Origin: Puniceicoccales bacterium
GTDB lineage: Bacteria; Verrucomicrobiota; Verrucomicrobiia; Opitutales; JAIRLM01
Direction: 5' to 3'
Assembly: GCA_031258995.1 (NCBI GenBank)
Contig: JAIRMB010000046.1
Coordinates: 1 to 7,967 of the forward strand
Length of the DNA: 7,967 bases
Part shown: positions 1 through 6,257 of the stretch, in pieces
Layout of the letters: each line of letters opens with the position of its first letter
Numbering within the stretch: position 1 is the first letter of the stretch
The notes under the pieces: generated by a model
What the model saw: the letters and a program-made list of their open reading frames with translations, nothing else
Told to the model about the DNA's origin: nothing
Database searches by the model: none
Made by a program: the position numbers and the translations under genes

Positions 1-1144
1 AGTCCGGGCAATTGAGGCGCAGAAGCCGCTGGCTCAGAATGCCACGCAGGCAAGAGAGCAGAAGCGGCCGCTCCAGGCCCATTTCTTCCAGCCGCAGCAG
101 CGCCTCCCGCGGGGTAGCCGTGTGGAGCGTAGCGAGGACGAGATGACCGGTAAGTGCCGCTCGCAGGGCTATCTCTGCCGTTTCCCGGTCCCGGATTTCC
201 CCCACAAAAATTTTATCGGGGTCGTGGCGCAAAAAGGACCGCAAAACCGTAGCAAAAGTGCGACCGACGGACAGCTCCACGGAAGTTTGTAGGCAATTTT
301 GCAATTCATACTCGATGGGATCCTCGATGGTGAGCACCTTCCGGTCGGAACAGTCCATTTCGTTGAGCGCCGCATAGAGGGTCGTCGTTTTGCCGCTACC
401 GGTCGGGCCGGTCACCAGAAATAGCCCCGACGGCGCGGCCATGGCGGCACGGATGGCGGCGGTCGTGGCGGAATCCATGGAGAGATCACCGAGGCCACGG
501 AAAAGTCGACGCCGGTCTAAGATGCGCAACACCGTACTTTCGCCGAATTTTGTGGGGAGGACGGAAATGCGAAAATCGACGGCTACGCCGTCGAAGCGGA
601 GGCCGAAGCGGCCGTCCTGGGGGCGGAACCGTTCGGCAATGTCGAGCTTGGCCAATGTTTTAAGCAAAATGGAGAGGGGTGTATGCATTTCCTTGGCCAA
701 GCGCAGCTCTTCCCGCAGCGCGCCGTCCACCCGCATGCGAACCCAGAGGCCGTTCCGGATACTTTCAAAATGCAGGTCCGATGCACCCAAATGCACCGCT
801 TTGGCGAAAATGCGCGCCAACAGGCGGCCCATGGGAGAAGGCTCTAGGGCGGTTTCTCCGAAGACGTCCTCAAAATCGCCCGGGCCGCTGGCCGCCGGAA
901 GTAATTGGCAAAATTTTTCCCACAGCTCGGCGAACTGCTTTTCAGAGACAGCGACAAACTCTGCTACCATCCCCCACAGAAAGCGCAGCTCGTGGCCGAT
1001 GGCAAAAATGTCTCGGCCCTCCTCCGCATAGAATGCTCTGCCTCCCGGGGCCACCGGAACTAGCCGGTGGCTTCGACAGAGAAGTAGCAAATCCCAATTC
1101 TCTAAGTCAGTCGCCGACACGGATTCAGCATCGCGAAATTTCAC
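1..1144 (-). CDS. Type II secretion / type IV pilus assembly ATPase, GspE/PilB family (partial, N-terminal 381 residues)
   Basis: This is a cytoplasmic hexameric ATPase of the GspE/PilB/PulE family, which powers assembly of a (pseudo)pilus at the inner membrane. Translated from GTG at 1144, it has a short N-terminal domain, then the N2 domain motif ASDLHFE (about residues 121-127) and LDIAERFRPQDGRF (about 167-180). The Walker A motif is GPTGSGKT (246-253), the Asp box LTIEDPIEYE (271-280), the Walker B region DPDKIFVGEIRD (308-319), and the His box is LATLHTA. The window ends just after the first Cys of what may be the CxxC zinc motif typical of GspE and PilB, so the C-terminus is missing. 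An in-frame TGA at 1166-1168 limits the start; GTG 1144 is the best candidate but lacks a clear Shine-Dalgarno, and ATT at 1159 is an alternative. It is divergent from the glycosyltransferase, with 48 bases between. The family is certain, but GspE versus PilB cannot be decided without the operon partners. Confidence 0.93.
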   Translation of the reverse strand, partial: MKFRDAESVSATDLENWDLLLLCRSHRLVPVAPGGRAFYAEEGRDIFAIGHELRFLWGMVAEFVAVSEKQFAELWEKFCQLLPAASGPGDFEDVFGETALEPSPMGRLLARIFAKAVHLGASDLHFESIRNGLWVRMRVDGALREELRLAKEMHTPLSILLKTLAKLDIAERFRPQDGRFGLRFDGVAVDFRISVLPTKFGESTVLRILDRRRLFRGLGDLSMDSATTAAIRAAMAAPSGLFLVTGPTGSGKTTTLYAALNEMDCSDRKVLTIEDPIEYELQNCLQTSVELSVGRTFATVLRSFLRHDPDKIFVGEIRDRETAEIALRAALTGHLVLATLHTATPREALLRLEEMGLERPLLLSCLRGILSQRLLRLNCPD

Positions 1145-1192
1145 TGGATCGGCAAGAATAGATCTTCATCCTGTCGGCCGTCGCACTCTGCC

Positions 1193-2137
1193 GTGGATCC
1201 CTTTCGTCTGCTCGTTCTTAAACCTTCTTCCCTCGGTGATATCATCCTTGGCCTGCAGGTAATAGCCGAATTGCGGATGCGGCGGACGGATCTAGAGATC
1301 AGCTGGATCGTCCGCGACATTTTTGCGGAAGTCGTTCGGCGTAGCGGATTAGTGGAAAACATCATCGTTTACGAGCGGCAGAAGGGACTGGGTGGGCTGT
1401 GGGAGTGCTGTCGTGCCATCGCCCGAAGCGGTACCTACGATGCCCTCTGGGATTTGCAGGGCTTGCTGCGCAGCGCTCTGATGGCGAAAGCGGCCCATAC
1501 GCAGCGCAAAATCGGCCGGTCCGACTGTCGGGAAGGAGCGAAATTTTTTTACAGCGAGCGGGTCCCGATGCCGGCCAATCCCCACGCGGCGGAAATCCTC
1601 GCCCAATTTCTTCCCACGTTGGGCGTCCCGCCGGCCGTCCGCCGGCCACTCCAATTCTCCGTGCCAGAGCCGCTCTCGGTCGCCGTCGATGGACAGCTAC
1701 GCGTCCTGATCGCGCCGGAGAGTCGCGGACCCGGGAAGGAGTGGCCCCACTACGGCCAGCTAACCGCCCACCTCTGCGACCGTTTCCCGGACTGGGAATT
1801 TTTGTGGGTAGGCCTGGGCCGCGGATCCAGCCCACTTGTCGAAAAATTTTCTAATTTTCGTGACTTGCGCGGACAAACCTCACTGCCACAGCTATTAGGC
1901 CTGATGAAGCACTCTTCGGCGGCCATTGCCAACGACAGTGCCTGCCTGCACATGGCTGCGGCACTGGGAAAGCCCGTCCTCGGCATTTTTCTCCGCACGG
2001 ACCCGCTCCGCTACGGCCCCTACCCATTGGACGACCCAAATCACTTTGTCGCCCGAAATCCGCCGCCGCTACCTCCCGAATTGGAAAAATTTCTAAGTCG
2101 CTTGCGTTTTTTTAGCTCACGCGAGGCCACTTCATAG
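1193..2137 (+). CDS. Glycosyltransferase family 9, ADP-heptose:LPS heptosyltransferase-like
   Basis: This is a 314-residue enzyme of the WaaC/WaaF/RfaF family (GT9, GT-B fold), which transfers heptose from ADP-heptose to the lipopolysaccharide inner core on the cytoplasmic side of the inner membrane. The N-terminal motif KPSSLGDIILGL (10-21) is the family's acceptor-side signature. The block WDLQGLLRSALMAKA (86-100) matches the conserved D-x-QGLL-K/R-SAL motif of heptosyltransferase I-like members. In the C-terminal nucleotide-sugar domain are IAPESRGPGKEWP (173-185) and NDSACLHMAAALGKPVLGIF (247-266), followed by RTDP. The usual D-[ST]-G before the His is NDSAC here. The start is GTG at 1193, chosen because the signature begins nine residues in; no strong ribosome binding site is visible. 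Length is normal for the family. Its end converges on the YdeI-like gene, with a 44-base gap. The exact sugar donor is not proven, and it could act on another saccharide. Confidence 0.9.
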   Translation: MDPFRLLVLKPSSLGDIILGLQVIAELRMRRTDLEISWIVRDIFAEVVRRSGLVENIIVYERQKGLGGLWECCRAIARSGTYDALWDLQGLLRSALMAKAAHTQRKIGRSDCREGAKFFYSERVPMPANPHAAEILAQFLPTLGVPPAVRRPLQFSVPEPLSVAVDGQLRVLIAPESRGPGKEWPHYGQLTAHLCDRFPDWEFLWVGLGRGSSPLVEKFSNFRDLRGQTSLPQLLGLMKHSSAAIANDSACLHMAAALGKPVLGIFLRTDPLRYGPYPLDDPNHFVARNPPPLPPELEKFLSRLRFFSSREATS

Positions 2138-2181
2138 ACGCCGCTCGGCGGGCGATGGCATCGTCGATTCGCGTAATTCGC

Positions 2182-2793
2182 TTAGCGAAAGCGGCCATAG
2201 CGCCTATTGGCGCGGGTTCGGGCGATGAAAGTATCCAGCGAATGACGAAATCGATCCGGATTTTTTCGCCATAAATCAATGGCGGCTAGGCGAATATTGC
2301 GATAGTAGCTTGGAAACGCGCAAAAATTCTCCCAAACCTGGCCATCCCGACGCAGCTCCTCTAAAATGTCCGGCGGCGGCACATAGGAATTCGGATCCAG
2401 GTCCGGCAGTACGGCCGCGCCGGCGGGAGCCATTTTCCCCCGTTCTATGAGCAGTCGGGCGTGCTGCTTATTTACTTCGCTCCAAGAACTTTTTGCAGTT
2501 CGTCGGCTGAAGCGGTTGGAAACGGTTTCCGCGTCATAGCGCCGCACCATGCCGTCAATCCAGCCGAAGCAGAGCGCCTCCTCCAGTGCCTGGTAATAGC
2601 TAATCCCTGACCGACCAGAACTTTTCCGAGGAAAAAGTAGCCAAACTCCGCGGGATTTTTGCCCGTTCTCCTCTAGCCAATGGCGCCATTCTTCCGACGT
2701 TTCCATACGAAGAAATTCCTCATTGGCACCGAAAGAACTTGCGCTTCGCCGTTTGGGACCTCCGGAAGAATCTTTCGTCCGCTCCTTCCCCAC
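2182..2793 (-). CDS. YdeI/OmpD-associated family protein
   Basis: This 203-residue protein resembles the YdeI/OmpD-associated (bacteriocin-protection type) family, small soluble proteins of poorly known biochemistry. Matching blocks are SEEWRHWLEENG (33-44), ALEEALCFGWIDGMVRR (69-85), the family's best-conserved stretch, then FSRRTAKSSWSEVNK (95-109) and LIERGKMAPAG (115-125). The C-terminal part has FPSYYRN (160-166) and a basic tail, ending RRYGRFR. The start is GTG at 2793. An internal ATG at 2706 would cut into the conserved N-terminal segment, so the longer form is preferred, though the first 20 or so residues are low-complexity and no good Shine-Dalgarno is visible. It lies 134 bases downstream of dnaA on the same strand, which is probably incidental. 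Family assignment is fairly sure; function is not. Confidence 0.85.
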   Translation of the reverse strand: MGKERTKDSSGGPKRRSASSFGANEEFLRMETSEEWRHWLEENGQKSRGVWLLFPRKSSGRSGISYYQALEEALCFGWIDGMVRRYDAETVSNRFSRRTAKSSWSEVNKQHARLLIERGKMAPAGAAVLPDLDPNSYVPPPDILEELRRDGQVWENFCAFPSYYRNIRLAAIDLWRKNPDRFRHSLDTFIARTRANRRYGRFR

Positions 2794-2927
2794 GGAATCT
2801 GCCTAGGCGCCCTCGCAGCCTTGCCAAGAAAATTCATCGGCGGCCCAATGGATCTCTTGCAAAAGTCAAGAGAGTGACTTTGCGCATCTCGAATGCGACC
2901 GTTGGGAGCGGCAGATCTTTGATGGGC

Positions 2928-4316
2928 CTATTGGAGCACCCGCTGGAGCATTTCGACGGTTTTTCGGACGCTCGCATCCTGCTCCATGGCACCTTCGACG
3001 GTTTTACAGGCGTGGATAACGGTACCGTGGTCACGGCCGCCGAATTCTTTGCCGATGCGTTGGAGCGAATGGGACGTCAGGAGACGGGAAAGGTACATAG
3101 CCACTTGGCGGGGGAAGGCGATGGCGGCGGGACGTTTCTTGCCCAAAAGTTCGGCTAGGGTGATCTGGTAGTGCTCCGCAACCTGCCGCTGAATTTGTTC
3201 AATGTGCACGACCCGTGCGGCCTCCTCGCGAAAGACGTCCTGCAATAGCCGCTGGGCTTCGGCGGCGGCGATGGGTCGCCGTGTGAGGGCCATGTAGCCG
3301 GCCACCCGATTCAGGGCACCCTCCAGTCGGCGCACGTTGGTACAGACACCCTCCGCCAGCAGCTGCAATACGTCTTCCGGGAGATTGAGTCGCATGGCGT
3401 TAGCCTTTTTCCGCAAAATGGCGATGCGGGTTTCCAAATCTGGCGCCTGAATGTCCGCCACAAAGCCCCACTGAAAGCGGGAAATTAGCCGACTTTCCAG
3501 TCGGGCGATTTCCGCCGCCGGACGGTCGCTGCAAAGACATATTTGCTTTTGGCTTTCAAAAAGTTCGTTAAACGTATAGAAGAATTCCTCTTGAATGCGC
3601 TCTTTGCCAGAAAGAAAGTGCACGTCGTCGATCAGCAGCACGTCCACTTTCCGATAGCCATTTCGGAATTTTCCCAATGAGTTCTCCTGCACTGCTTTGA
3701 TGAATTCATTGGTAAATTTTTCCGTAGAGGTGTAAATCACCTGCATTTTGGAGCGCCGCTCCAGCGTCGCGTGGGCAACGGCCTGCAGCAGATGGGTTTT
3801 ACCTAGGCCGGTGGCGCCGTAGAGGAAGAGCGGATTGTAGGCTTTCCCGGGATCCTTGGCGACGGCCAGACAAGTGGCCTGAGCCAGCTGATTTCCTGCG
3901 CCGACGACAAAATTTTCGAAGGTGTTTTTCGGGTTAATTAGGTAGGTCTCGTCGAAGCGGCGGATGGCATTGAGCCGCCGTTGGGAGACCTTTGAAGCGG
4001 GCAAATTTTCCGTAGCGGCCATCTCCTCCCGGCCCGCCTTCTGGGGAAATTCCAGTGCGATGTGCACGACTTTTCCCGCCGCCTCCGCGAGGTGTTTTTC
4101 CAGGGTTATTCCATAGTTATCGCGAATCCATAGGGCGGCAAATTCGTTCGGCGCCAGCAGGACCAATTCGCCATCGCCTTCCCGCAGAGGCCGCAAATCT
4201 TCGAACCAAATGCGATAGACATCTTCGGCGAAAAGCTCGCGCAAATTTCCCTGCAGCGACAGCCAGGTGATGGCCAACGGGCCTTCCTTTTGTACGTCTG
4301 TGGTTGAGTTATTCAC
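2928..4316 (-). CDS. dnaA: Chromosomal replication initiator protein DnaA
   Basis: DnaA is the AAA+ ATPase that binds 9-mer DnaA boxes and melts the origin, and it also represses its own gene in many bacteria. From GTG at 4316 the protein has 462 residues, a normal length. Domain I is the N-terminal part with WLSLQGNLRELF and FEDLRPL. Domain III starts near INPKNTFENFVVG (127-139) and has Walker A GATGLGKT (167-174), Walker B LLIDDVHF (227-234), a sensor 1 region with CSDRP (262-266), and a sensor 2 region RRLEGALNR (329-337). Domain IV carries the DNA-binding signature GGRDHGTVIHACKTVE (426-441). The 4316 start is chosen because AGGAG lies four bases upstream (4321-4325); a GTG at 4343 would add nine basic residues but has no ribosome site. 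A DnaA-box 9-mer overlaps the chosen start codon, and a promoter candidate lies about 100 bases upstream. dnaN is not next to it in this window. Confidence 0.98.
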   Translation of the reverse strand: MNNSTTDVQKEGPLAITWLSLQGNLRELFAEDVYRIWFEDLRPLREGDGELVLLAPNEFAALWIRDNYGITLEKHLAEAAGKVVHIALEFPQKAGREEMAATENLPASKVSQRRLNAIRRFDETYLINPKNTFENFVVGAGNQLAQATCLAVAKDPGKAYNPLFLYGATGLGKTHLLQAVAHATLERRSKMQVIYTSTEKFTNEFIKAVQENSLGKFRNGYRKVDVLLIDDVHFLSGKERIQEEFFYTFNELFESQKQICLCSDRPAAEIARLESRLISRFQWGFVADIQAPDLETRIAILRKKANAMRLNLPEDVLQLLAEGVCTNVRRLEGALNRVAGYMALTRRPIAAAEAQRLLQDVFREEAARVVHIEQIQRQVAEHYQITLAELLGKKRPAAIAFPRQVAMYLSRLLTSHSLQRIGKEFGGRDHGTVIHACKTVEGAMEQDASVRKTVEMLQRVLQ

Positions 4317-4317
4317 A
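4309..4317 (+). promoter_or_regulatory. DnaA box (TTATTCACA) overlapping the dnaA start codon
   Basis: The plus strand reads TTATTCACA here, a full match to the relaxed DnaA-box consensus TTWTNCACA. Its complement covers the GTG start and first codons of dnaA. The position would let DnaA bind just downstream of its own promoter. The motif is seen; the regulatory role is inferred from known dnaA autoregulation. Confidence 0.5.
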
Positions 4318-4417
4318 ATACTCCTACGGCCGTCCCGCCTCACCTAAATGCAAGTTCGGCCCGACCACCCTGACGGCGACCGACCTGCACCCGAATATGC
4401 TGTAAGTCGGCTCGTAC

Positions 4418-4447
4418 ATTATGGATGTAAAAAAAATTTTTTTCCAA
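4418..4447 (-). promoter_or_regulatory. Candidate sigma-70 type promoter for dnaA
   Basis: On the minus strand, TTGGAA (4442-4447, 4 of 6 to TTGACA) is followed by an 18-base spacer and CATAAT (4418-4423, 5 of 6 to TATAAT). The spacer contains the uninterrupted A/T tract 4429-4443 (eight A then seven T on the plus strand). Transcription would begin near 4411, giving a leader of about 95 bases before the GTG at 4316. This is motif reading only. Confidence 0.45.
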
Positions 4448-4458
4448 AAAGGATCCAT

Positions 4459-4474
4459 CTCTGCGGAACCAGAG
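4459..4474 (-). terminator. Weak terminator-like hairpin after the orphan gene
   Basis: Just past the stop of the 4481-5191 gene, the minus strand can fold CTCTG/CAGAG (5 bp, 6-base loop). A run of five T follows about eight bases later (4446-4450). The stem is short and the T run is displaced, so termination would be partial at best. It sits directly before the dnaA promoter candidate. Confidence 0.25.
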
Positions 4475-4480
4475 GGGATC

Positions 4481-5191
4481 TTACGGCGCCGTCCCCAATG
4501 GCAATCCCTCTTTGCTGTCATTTTGTTCACAAATTTCTGTGAATAACTTTTCCGGCATTTTCTCGTCCATGCCGATCGGTTTGGCCCCGCCCTCCGTCTT
4601 TTGAAGAAGGGCAGACCAGAGCAAATGTCGGGCCTCCGCGCTGGCCGGCTGCAGTTCCAAAATGCGCCGGGCCAATCCCGCAGCCTCCTCGCCCTTTCCT
4701 GCCAGCAGGAGTTTTCGGCAGAACTCCATCCGTTCGTTCTTTCGAATCTTTTTCAGCGGCAGAAGCAGGGCAACTGTGAGAAACAGAGGTTGAAATTCGG
4801 ATGAATTTCTCGTCATCTGCATCAGCTGTCGGAGTGCAAGGCTCGATTTAGGGAACAGGCAGAGCCATTCTATAGCACAGCGGCCGCGGCCGGCCCCGTT
4901 TCGACGGAACAGGTGGAGCGCGTAGCGCCACAAAATTCCAAGTGCCCGGCGAACGTGGCGACCGCGGGGGGCCTGCCGGAGCGCCACCACCGCCTCCCGG
5001 AAAAGGCGCAGATTTTCTTCGTCCGAACTTTCGAAAAGTCGTTCCGAAAGAACGAATAGAACATAGCGCCATTTGCGGGCCCTCGCCGCCTCCTCCAAGG
5101 TTCGCACGGCGGGAGTGTAAGGGACCCCCGAAGCGGAGCTACTTTTTTTAGCAAAGCTCCTTCTATGTCCCTTTACCACAATGAAGTTCAT
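4481..5191 (-). CDS. Hypothetical protein, helical/TPR-like, upstream of dnaA
   Basis: I do not recognise this protein (236 residues from ATG at 5191). It is rich in Leu, Ala, Arg and Glu with mostly amphipathic helices. The segment EEAAGLARRILELQPASAEA has the spacing and residues of a tetratricopeptide helix pair, which suggests an alpha-helical repeat fold. There is no signal peptide and no convincing membrane span, although FLTVALLLPL is a short hydrophobic patch. ATG 5191 is preferred: GGAGG occurs upstream (5206-5210) but at a long 14-base distance across an A/T run. A TTG at 5245 would add 18 residues. It ends 137 bases before the dnaA-side start region and lies on the same strand. Its C-terminal codons (Leu-Phe-Thr and Cys-Glu-Gln) encode an inverted DnaA-box pair. 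It could be co-transcribed with dnaA or simply adjacent. Confidence 0.65.
   Translation of the reverse strand: MNFIVVKGHRRSFAKKSSSASGVPYTPAVRTLEEAARARKWRYVLFVLSERLFESSDEENLRLFREAVVALRQAPRGRHVRRALGILWRYALHLFRRNGAGRGRCAIEWLCLFPKSSLALRQLMQMTRNSSEFQPLFLTVALLLPLKKIRKNERMEFCRKLLLAGKGEEAAGLARRILELQPASAEARHLLWSALLQKTEGGAKPIGMDEKMPEKLFTEICEQNDSKEGLPLGTAP
4523..4546. promoter_or_regulatory. Inverted pair of DnaA-box-like 9-mers
   Basis: TTGTTCACA on the plus strand (4523-4531, one mismatch to TTWTNCACA) and TTATTCACA on the minus strand (4538-4546, full match) face each other across six A/T-rich bases. They lie inside the 3' end of the orphan gene, about 220 bases upstream of the third box at the dnaA start. 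The sequence matches are direct observation; binding is inferred. Confidence 0.45.
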
Positions 5192-5334
5192 AAAAAAAAT
5201 TAGGTCCTCCGCGCAATCGGAAGCACCCGGGGCAAATCCCCCCAAAATGCGTCATGTCGCAGCGACCCAAATTTTTAGTCTGATGGCATTTTTCGAAAAA
5301 CTTGAAAAAAAAATTTTTCGCCTAGAGTTAGGCC
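5192..5334. other. Divergent intergenic region with A/T tracts
   Basis: This gap between the minus-strand orphan gene and the plus-strand lipoprotein gene must hold promoters for both, but I cannot assign them firmly. It contains an eight-A run (5192-5199), the 12-base palindrome TTTTTCGAAAAA (5289-5300), and an A9T5 tract (5305-5318) followed by CG, so that TTTTTCG occurs twice, 25 bases apart. TTGAAA at 5302-5307 with TAGAGT at 5323-5328 is a poor plus-strand promoter candidate because the spacer is only 15 bases. Confidence 0.4.
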
Positions 5335-5901
5335 GTGAAAATTCTTCAAATGGGTGCTCTCGCGGCGCTGCTTTCCATCGCCGGCTGCGCGGTGCAGCGG
5401 GAACCGCGGGGCGGCCGGGAGCCCATCATGGGCCGCGATGGGGTCGGTGTGGCCCAGATGGAGCGCTTCGTTCTACGGCACAATCCGGCCGCTGACAGGT
5501 CCCAAGTGCGCCGGCTGGCCGACATCTACAGAAAGGAATGCAAAGCCGAAGGGGTGCGGGCTTCCGTTGCTTTTTGCCAGATGTGTCTGGAGACAAATTT
5601 TTTGGCATTCACAGGGGACGTGTCCGCCGATCAGAATAATTTTTGCGGCTACGGCGCAACCGGCGGCGGACGGAGAGGCGTCCGGTTCCCGAGTCTGGAA
5701 AGCGGCGTTCGAGCACAAGTACAACATTTGAAGGCCTATGCCACATCGACGCCGACCCGACGGCGCTGCATCGACGGCCGTCGCAAGCTGGTCGCCCTCG
5801 GGTCTGCCCCCTATGTCAACGACCTTTCGGGCCAATGGGCCGCCGACCCGAGTTACGGCGCAAAAATTTGCCGCCTGCTTCGAGAGCTGTGCAACGAGTA
5901 G
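5335..5901 (+). CDS. Lipoprotein with glucosaminidase-like (GH73/FlgJ-type) domain
   Basis: This 188-residue protein is a predicted lipoprotein peptidoglycan hydrolase. The N-terminus is a signal peptide with lipobox IAGC, so Cys18 would be lipidated. The rest matches the mannosyl-glycoprotein endo-beta-N-acetylglucosaminidase-like domain. Seen are ASVAFCQMCLETNFLAFTGD (76-95) with the likely catalytic Glu86, QNNFCGYGATGGG (100-112), FPSLESGVRAQVQHLKAYA (118-136), and LGSAPYVNDLSGQWAADPSYG (155-175, aromatic and GSA motifs). Family enzymes cleave the GlcNAc-MurNAc bond of peptidoglycan. GTG at 5335 is preferred because it gives a basic N-terminus before the hydrophobic core; ATG at 5350 is possible. 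Seven further Cys residues (69, 81, 84, 104, 145, 179, 186) are unusual and suggest disulfides. It stands just before the division cluster, which fits a wall role, but a 381-base gap and candidate promoters separate them. Confidence 0.85.
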   Translation: MKILQMGALAALLSIAGCAVQREPRGGREPIMGRDGVGVAQMERFVLRHNPAADRSQVRRLADIYRKECKAEGVRASVAFCQMCLETNFLAFTGDVSADQNNFCGYGATGGGRRGVRFPSLESGVRAQVQHLKAYATSTPTRRRCIDGRRKLVALGSAPYVNDLSGQWAADPSYGAKICRLLRELCNE

Positions 5902-6043
5902 GGCGAAATTTTCTGTTTATTTCGCGTGGGACGGGCGCCACCGGAGTTCCCGACCGCCTGCGGTTCTATCGGCTAACGCATTCAAGGGAAGCCCGCATCT
6001 TCCGATTCTCCTCCAGGATGCCCGTTTACAGACTGGCAGCAAG

Positions 6044-6104
6044 TCGATGATTTTGTCAAAATAAAAATGCCCCAAAGCAGTTAAAACTAATTGACAAAAT
6101 TCGA
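6044..6104. repeat. Inverted repeat overlapping the rsmH promoter
   Basis: ATTTTGTCAA (6050-6059) is the exact reverse complement of TTGACAAAAT (6091-6100), with 31 bases between. Both arms extend by TCGA (6044-6047 and 6101-6104) if a two-base bulge TG is allowed. The right arm contains the -35 hexamer. It could be an operator for a dimeric repressor or a large-loop hairpin. Confidence 0.55.
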
Positions 6105-6119
6105 AGTGAAGCGTTCAAT
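6091..6119 (+). promoter_or_regulatory. Candidate promoter of the rsmH-ftsL-ftsI cluster
   Basis: TTGACA (6091-6096) is a perfect sigma-70 -35. After an exact 17-base spacer comes TTCAAT (6114-6119, 4 of 6 to TATAAT). Transcription would start near 6126 and give a leader of about 157 bases before the rsmH ATG. A weaker alternative is TTGCCA (6213-6218) with GACAAT (6235-6240). Confidence 0.5.
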
Positions 6120-6164
6120 GAAAGATGCTGTGAGTACCTGCGTCCCGTCCGCTCGCCGTCGTTG

Positions 6165-6207
6165 GATAGGACCCGATAGGAAAATCAAGTTAACGTGTTG
6201 CATAGGA
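6165..6207 (+). repeat. GATAGGA direct repeats in the rsmH leader
   Basis: GATAGGA occurs at 6165-6171 and 6175-6181, exactly ten bases apart. The core ATAGGA recurs at 6202-6207, 26 bases further on. A ten-base period puts the first two on the same helix face, as for MraZ operators in enterobacteria, but the sequence differs from the known MraZ box. Confidence 0.35.
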
Positions 6208-6257
6208 GCGATTTGCCAGAAATTTATTTGGCTCGACAATCGGCAAGAAATCGTTAG

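Noticed and set aside
390..1031. Long plus-strand open frame opposite the secretion ATPase
   Set aside because: It is the antisense shadow of the ATPase gene, whose minus-strand translation shows all family motifs.
2139..2189. Small stems (CGCCG/CGGCG and TTCGC/GCGAA) at the convergent gene ends
   Set aside because: Stems are only five pairs with two- or three-base loops and no T-run; too weak for a terminator call.
2853..2873. Hairpin TCTCTTG/CAAGAGA with a seven-base loop downstream of dnaA
   Set aside because: The stem is real, but there is no T-run after it in the dnaA direction, so I do not call a terminator.
3011..3019. Near-match to a DnaA box (TTATCCACG on the minus strand)
   Set aside because: It lies in the codons for the conserved VIHAC motif of DnaA itself, so protein constraint explains it.
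5930..6040. Possible tRNA or structured RNA in the gap before rsmH, on either strand
   Set aside because: No T-arm consensus GGTTCGANTCC and no cloverleaf with paired acceptor ends could be drawn.
5902..6064. Open frames running on past the lipoprotein stop in other frames
   Set aside because: They lack their own start signals and recognisable protein features; GC-rich DNA keeps such frames open by chance.
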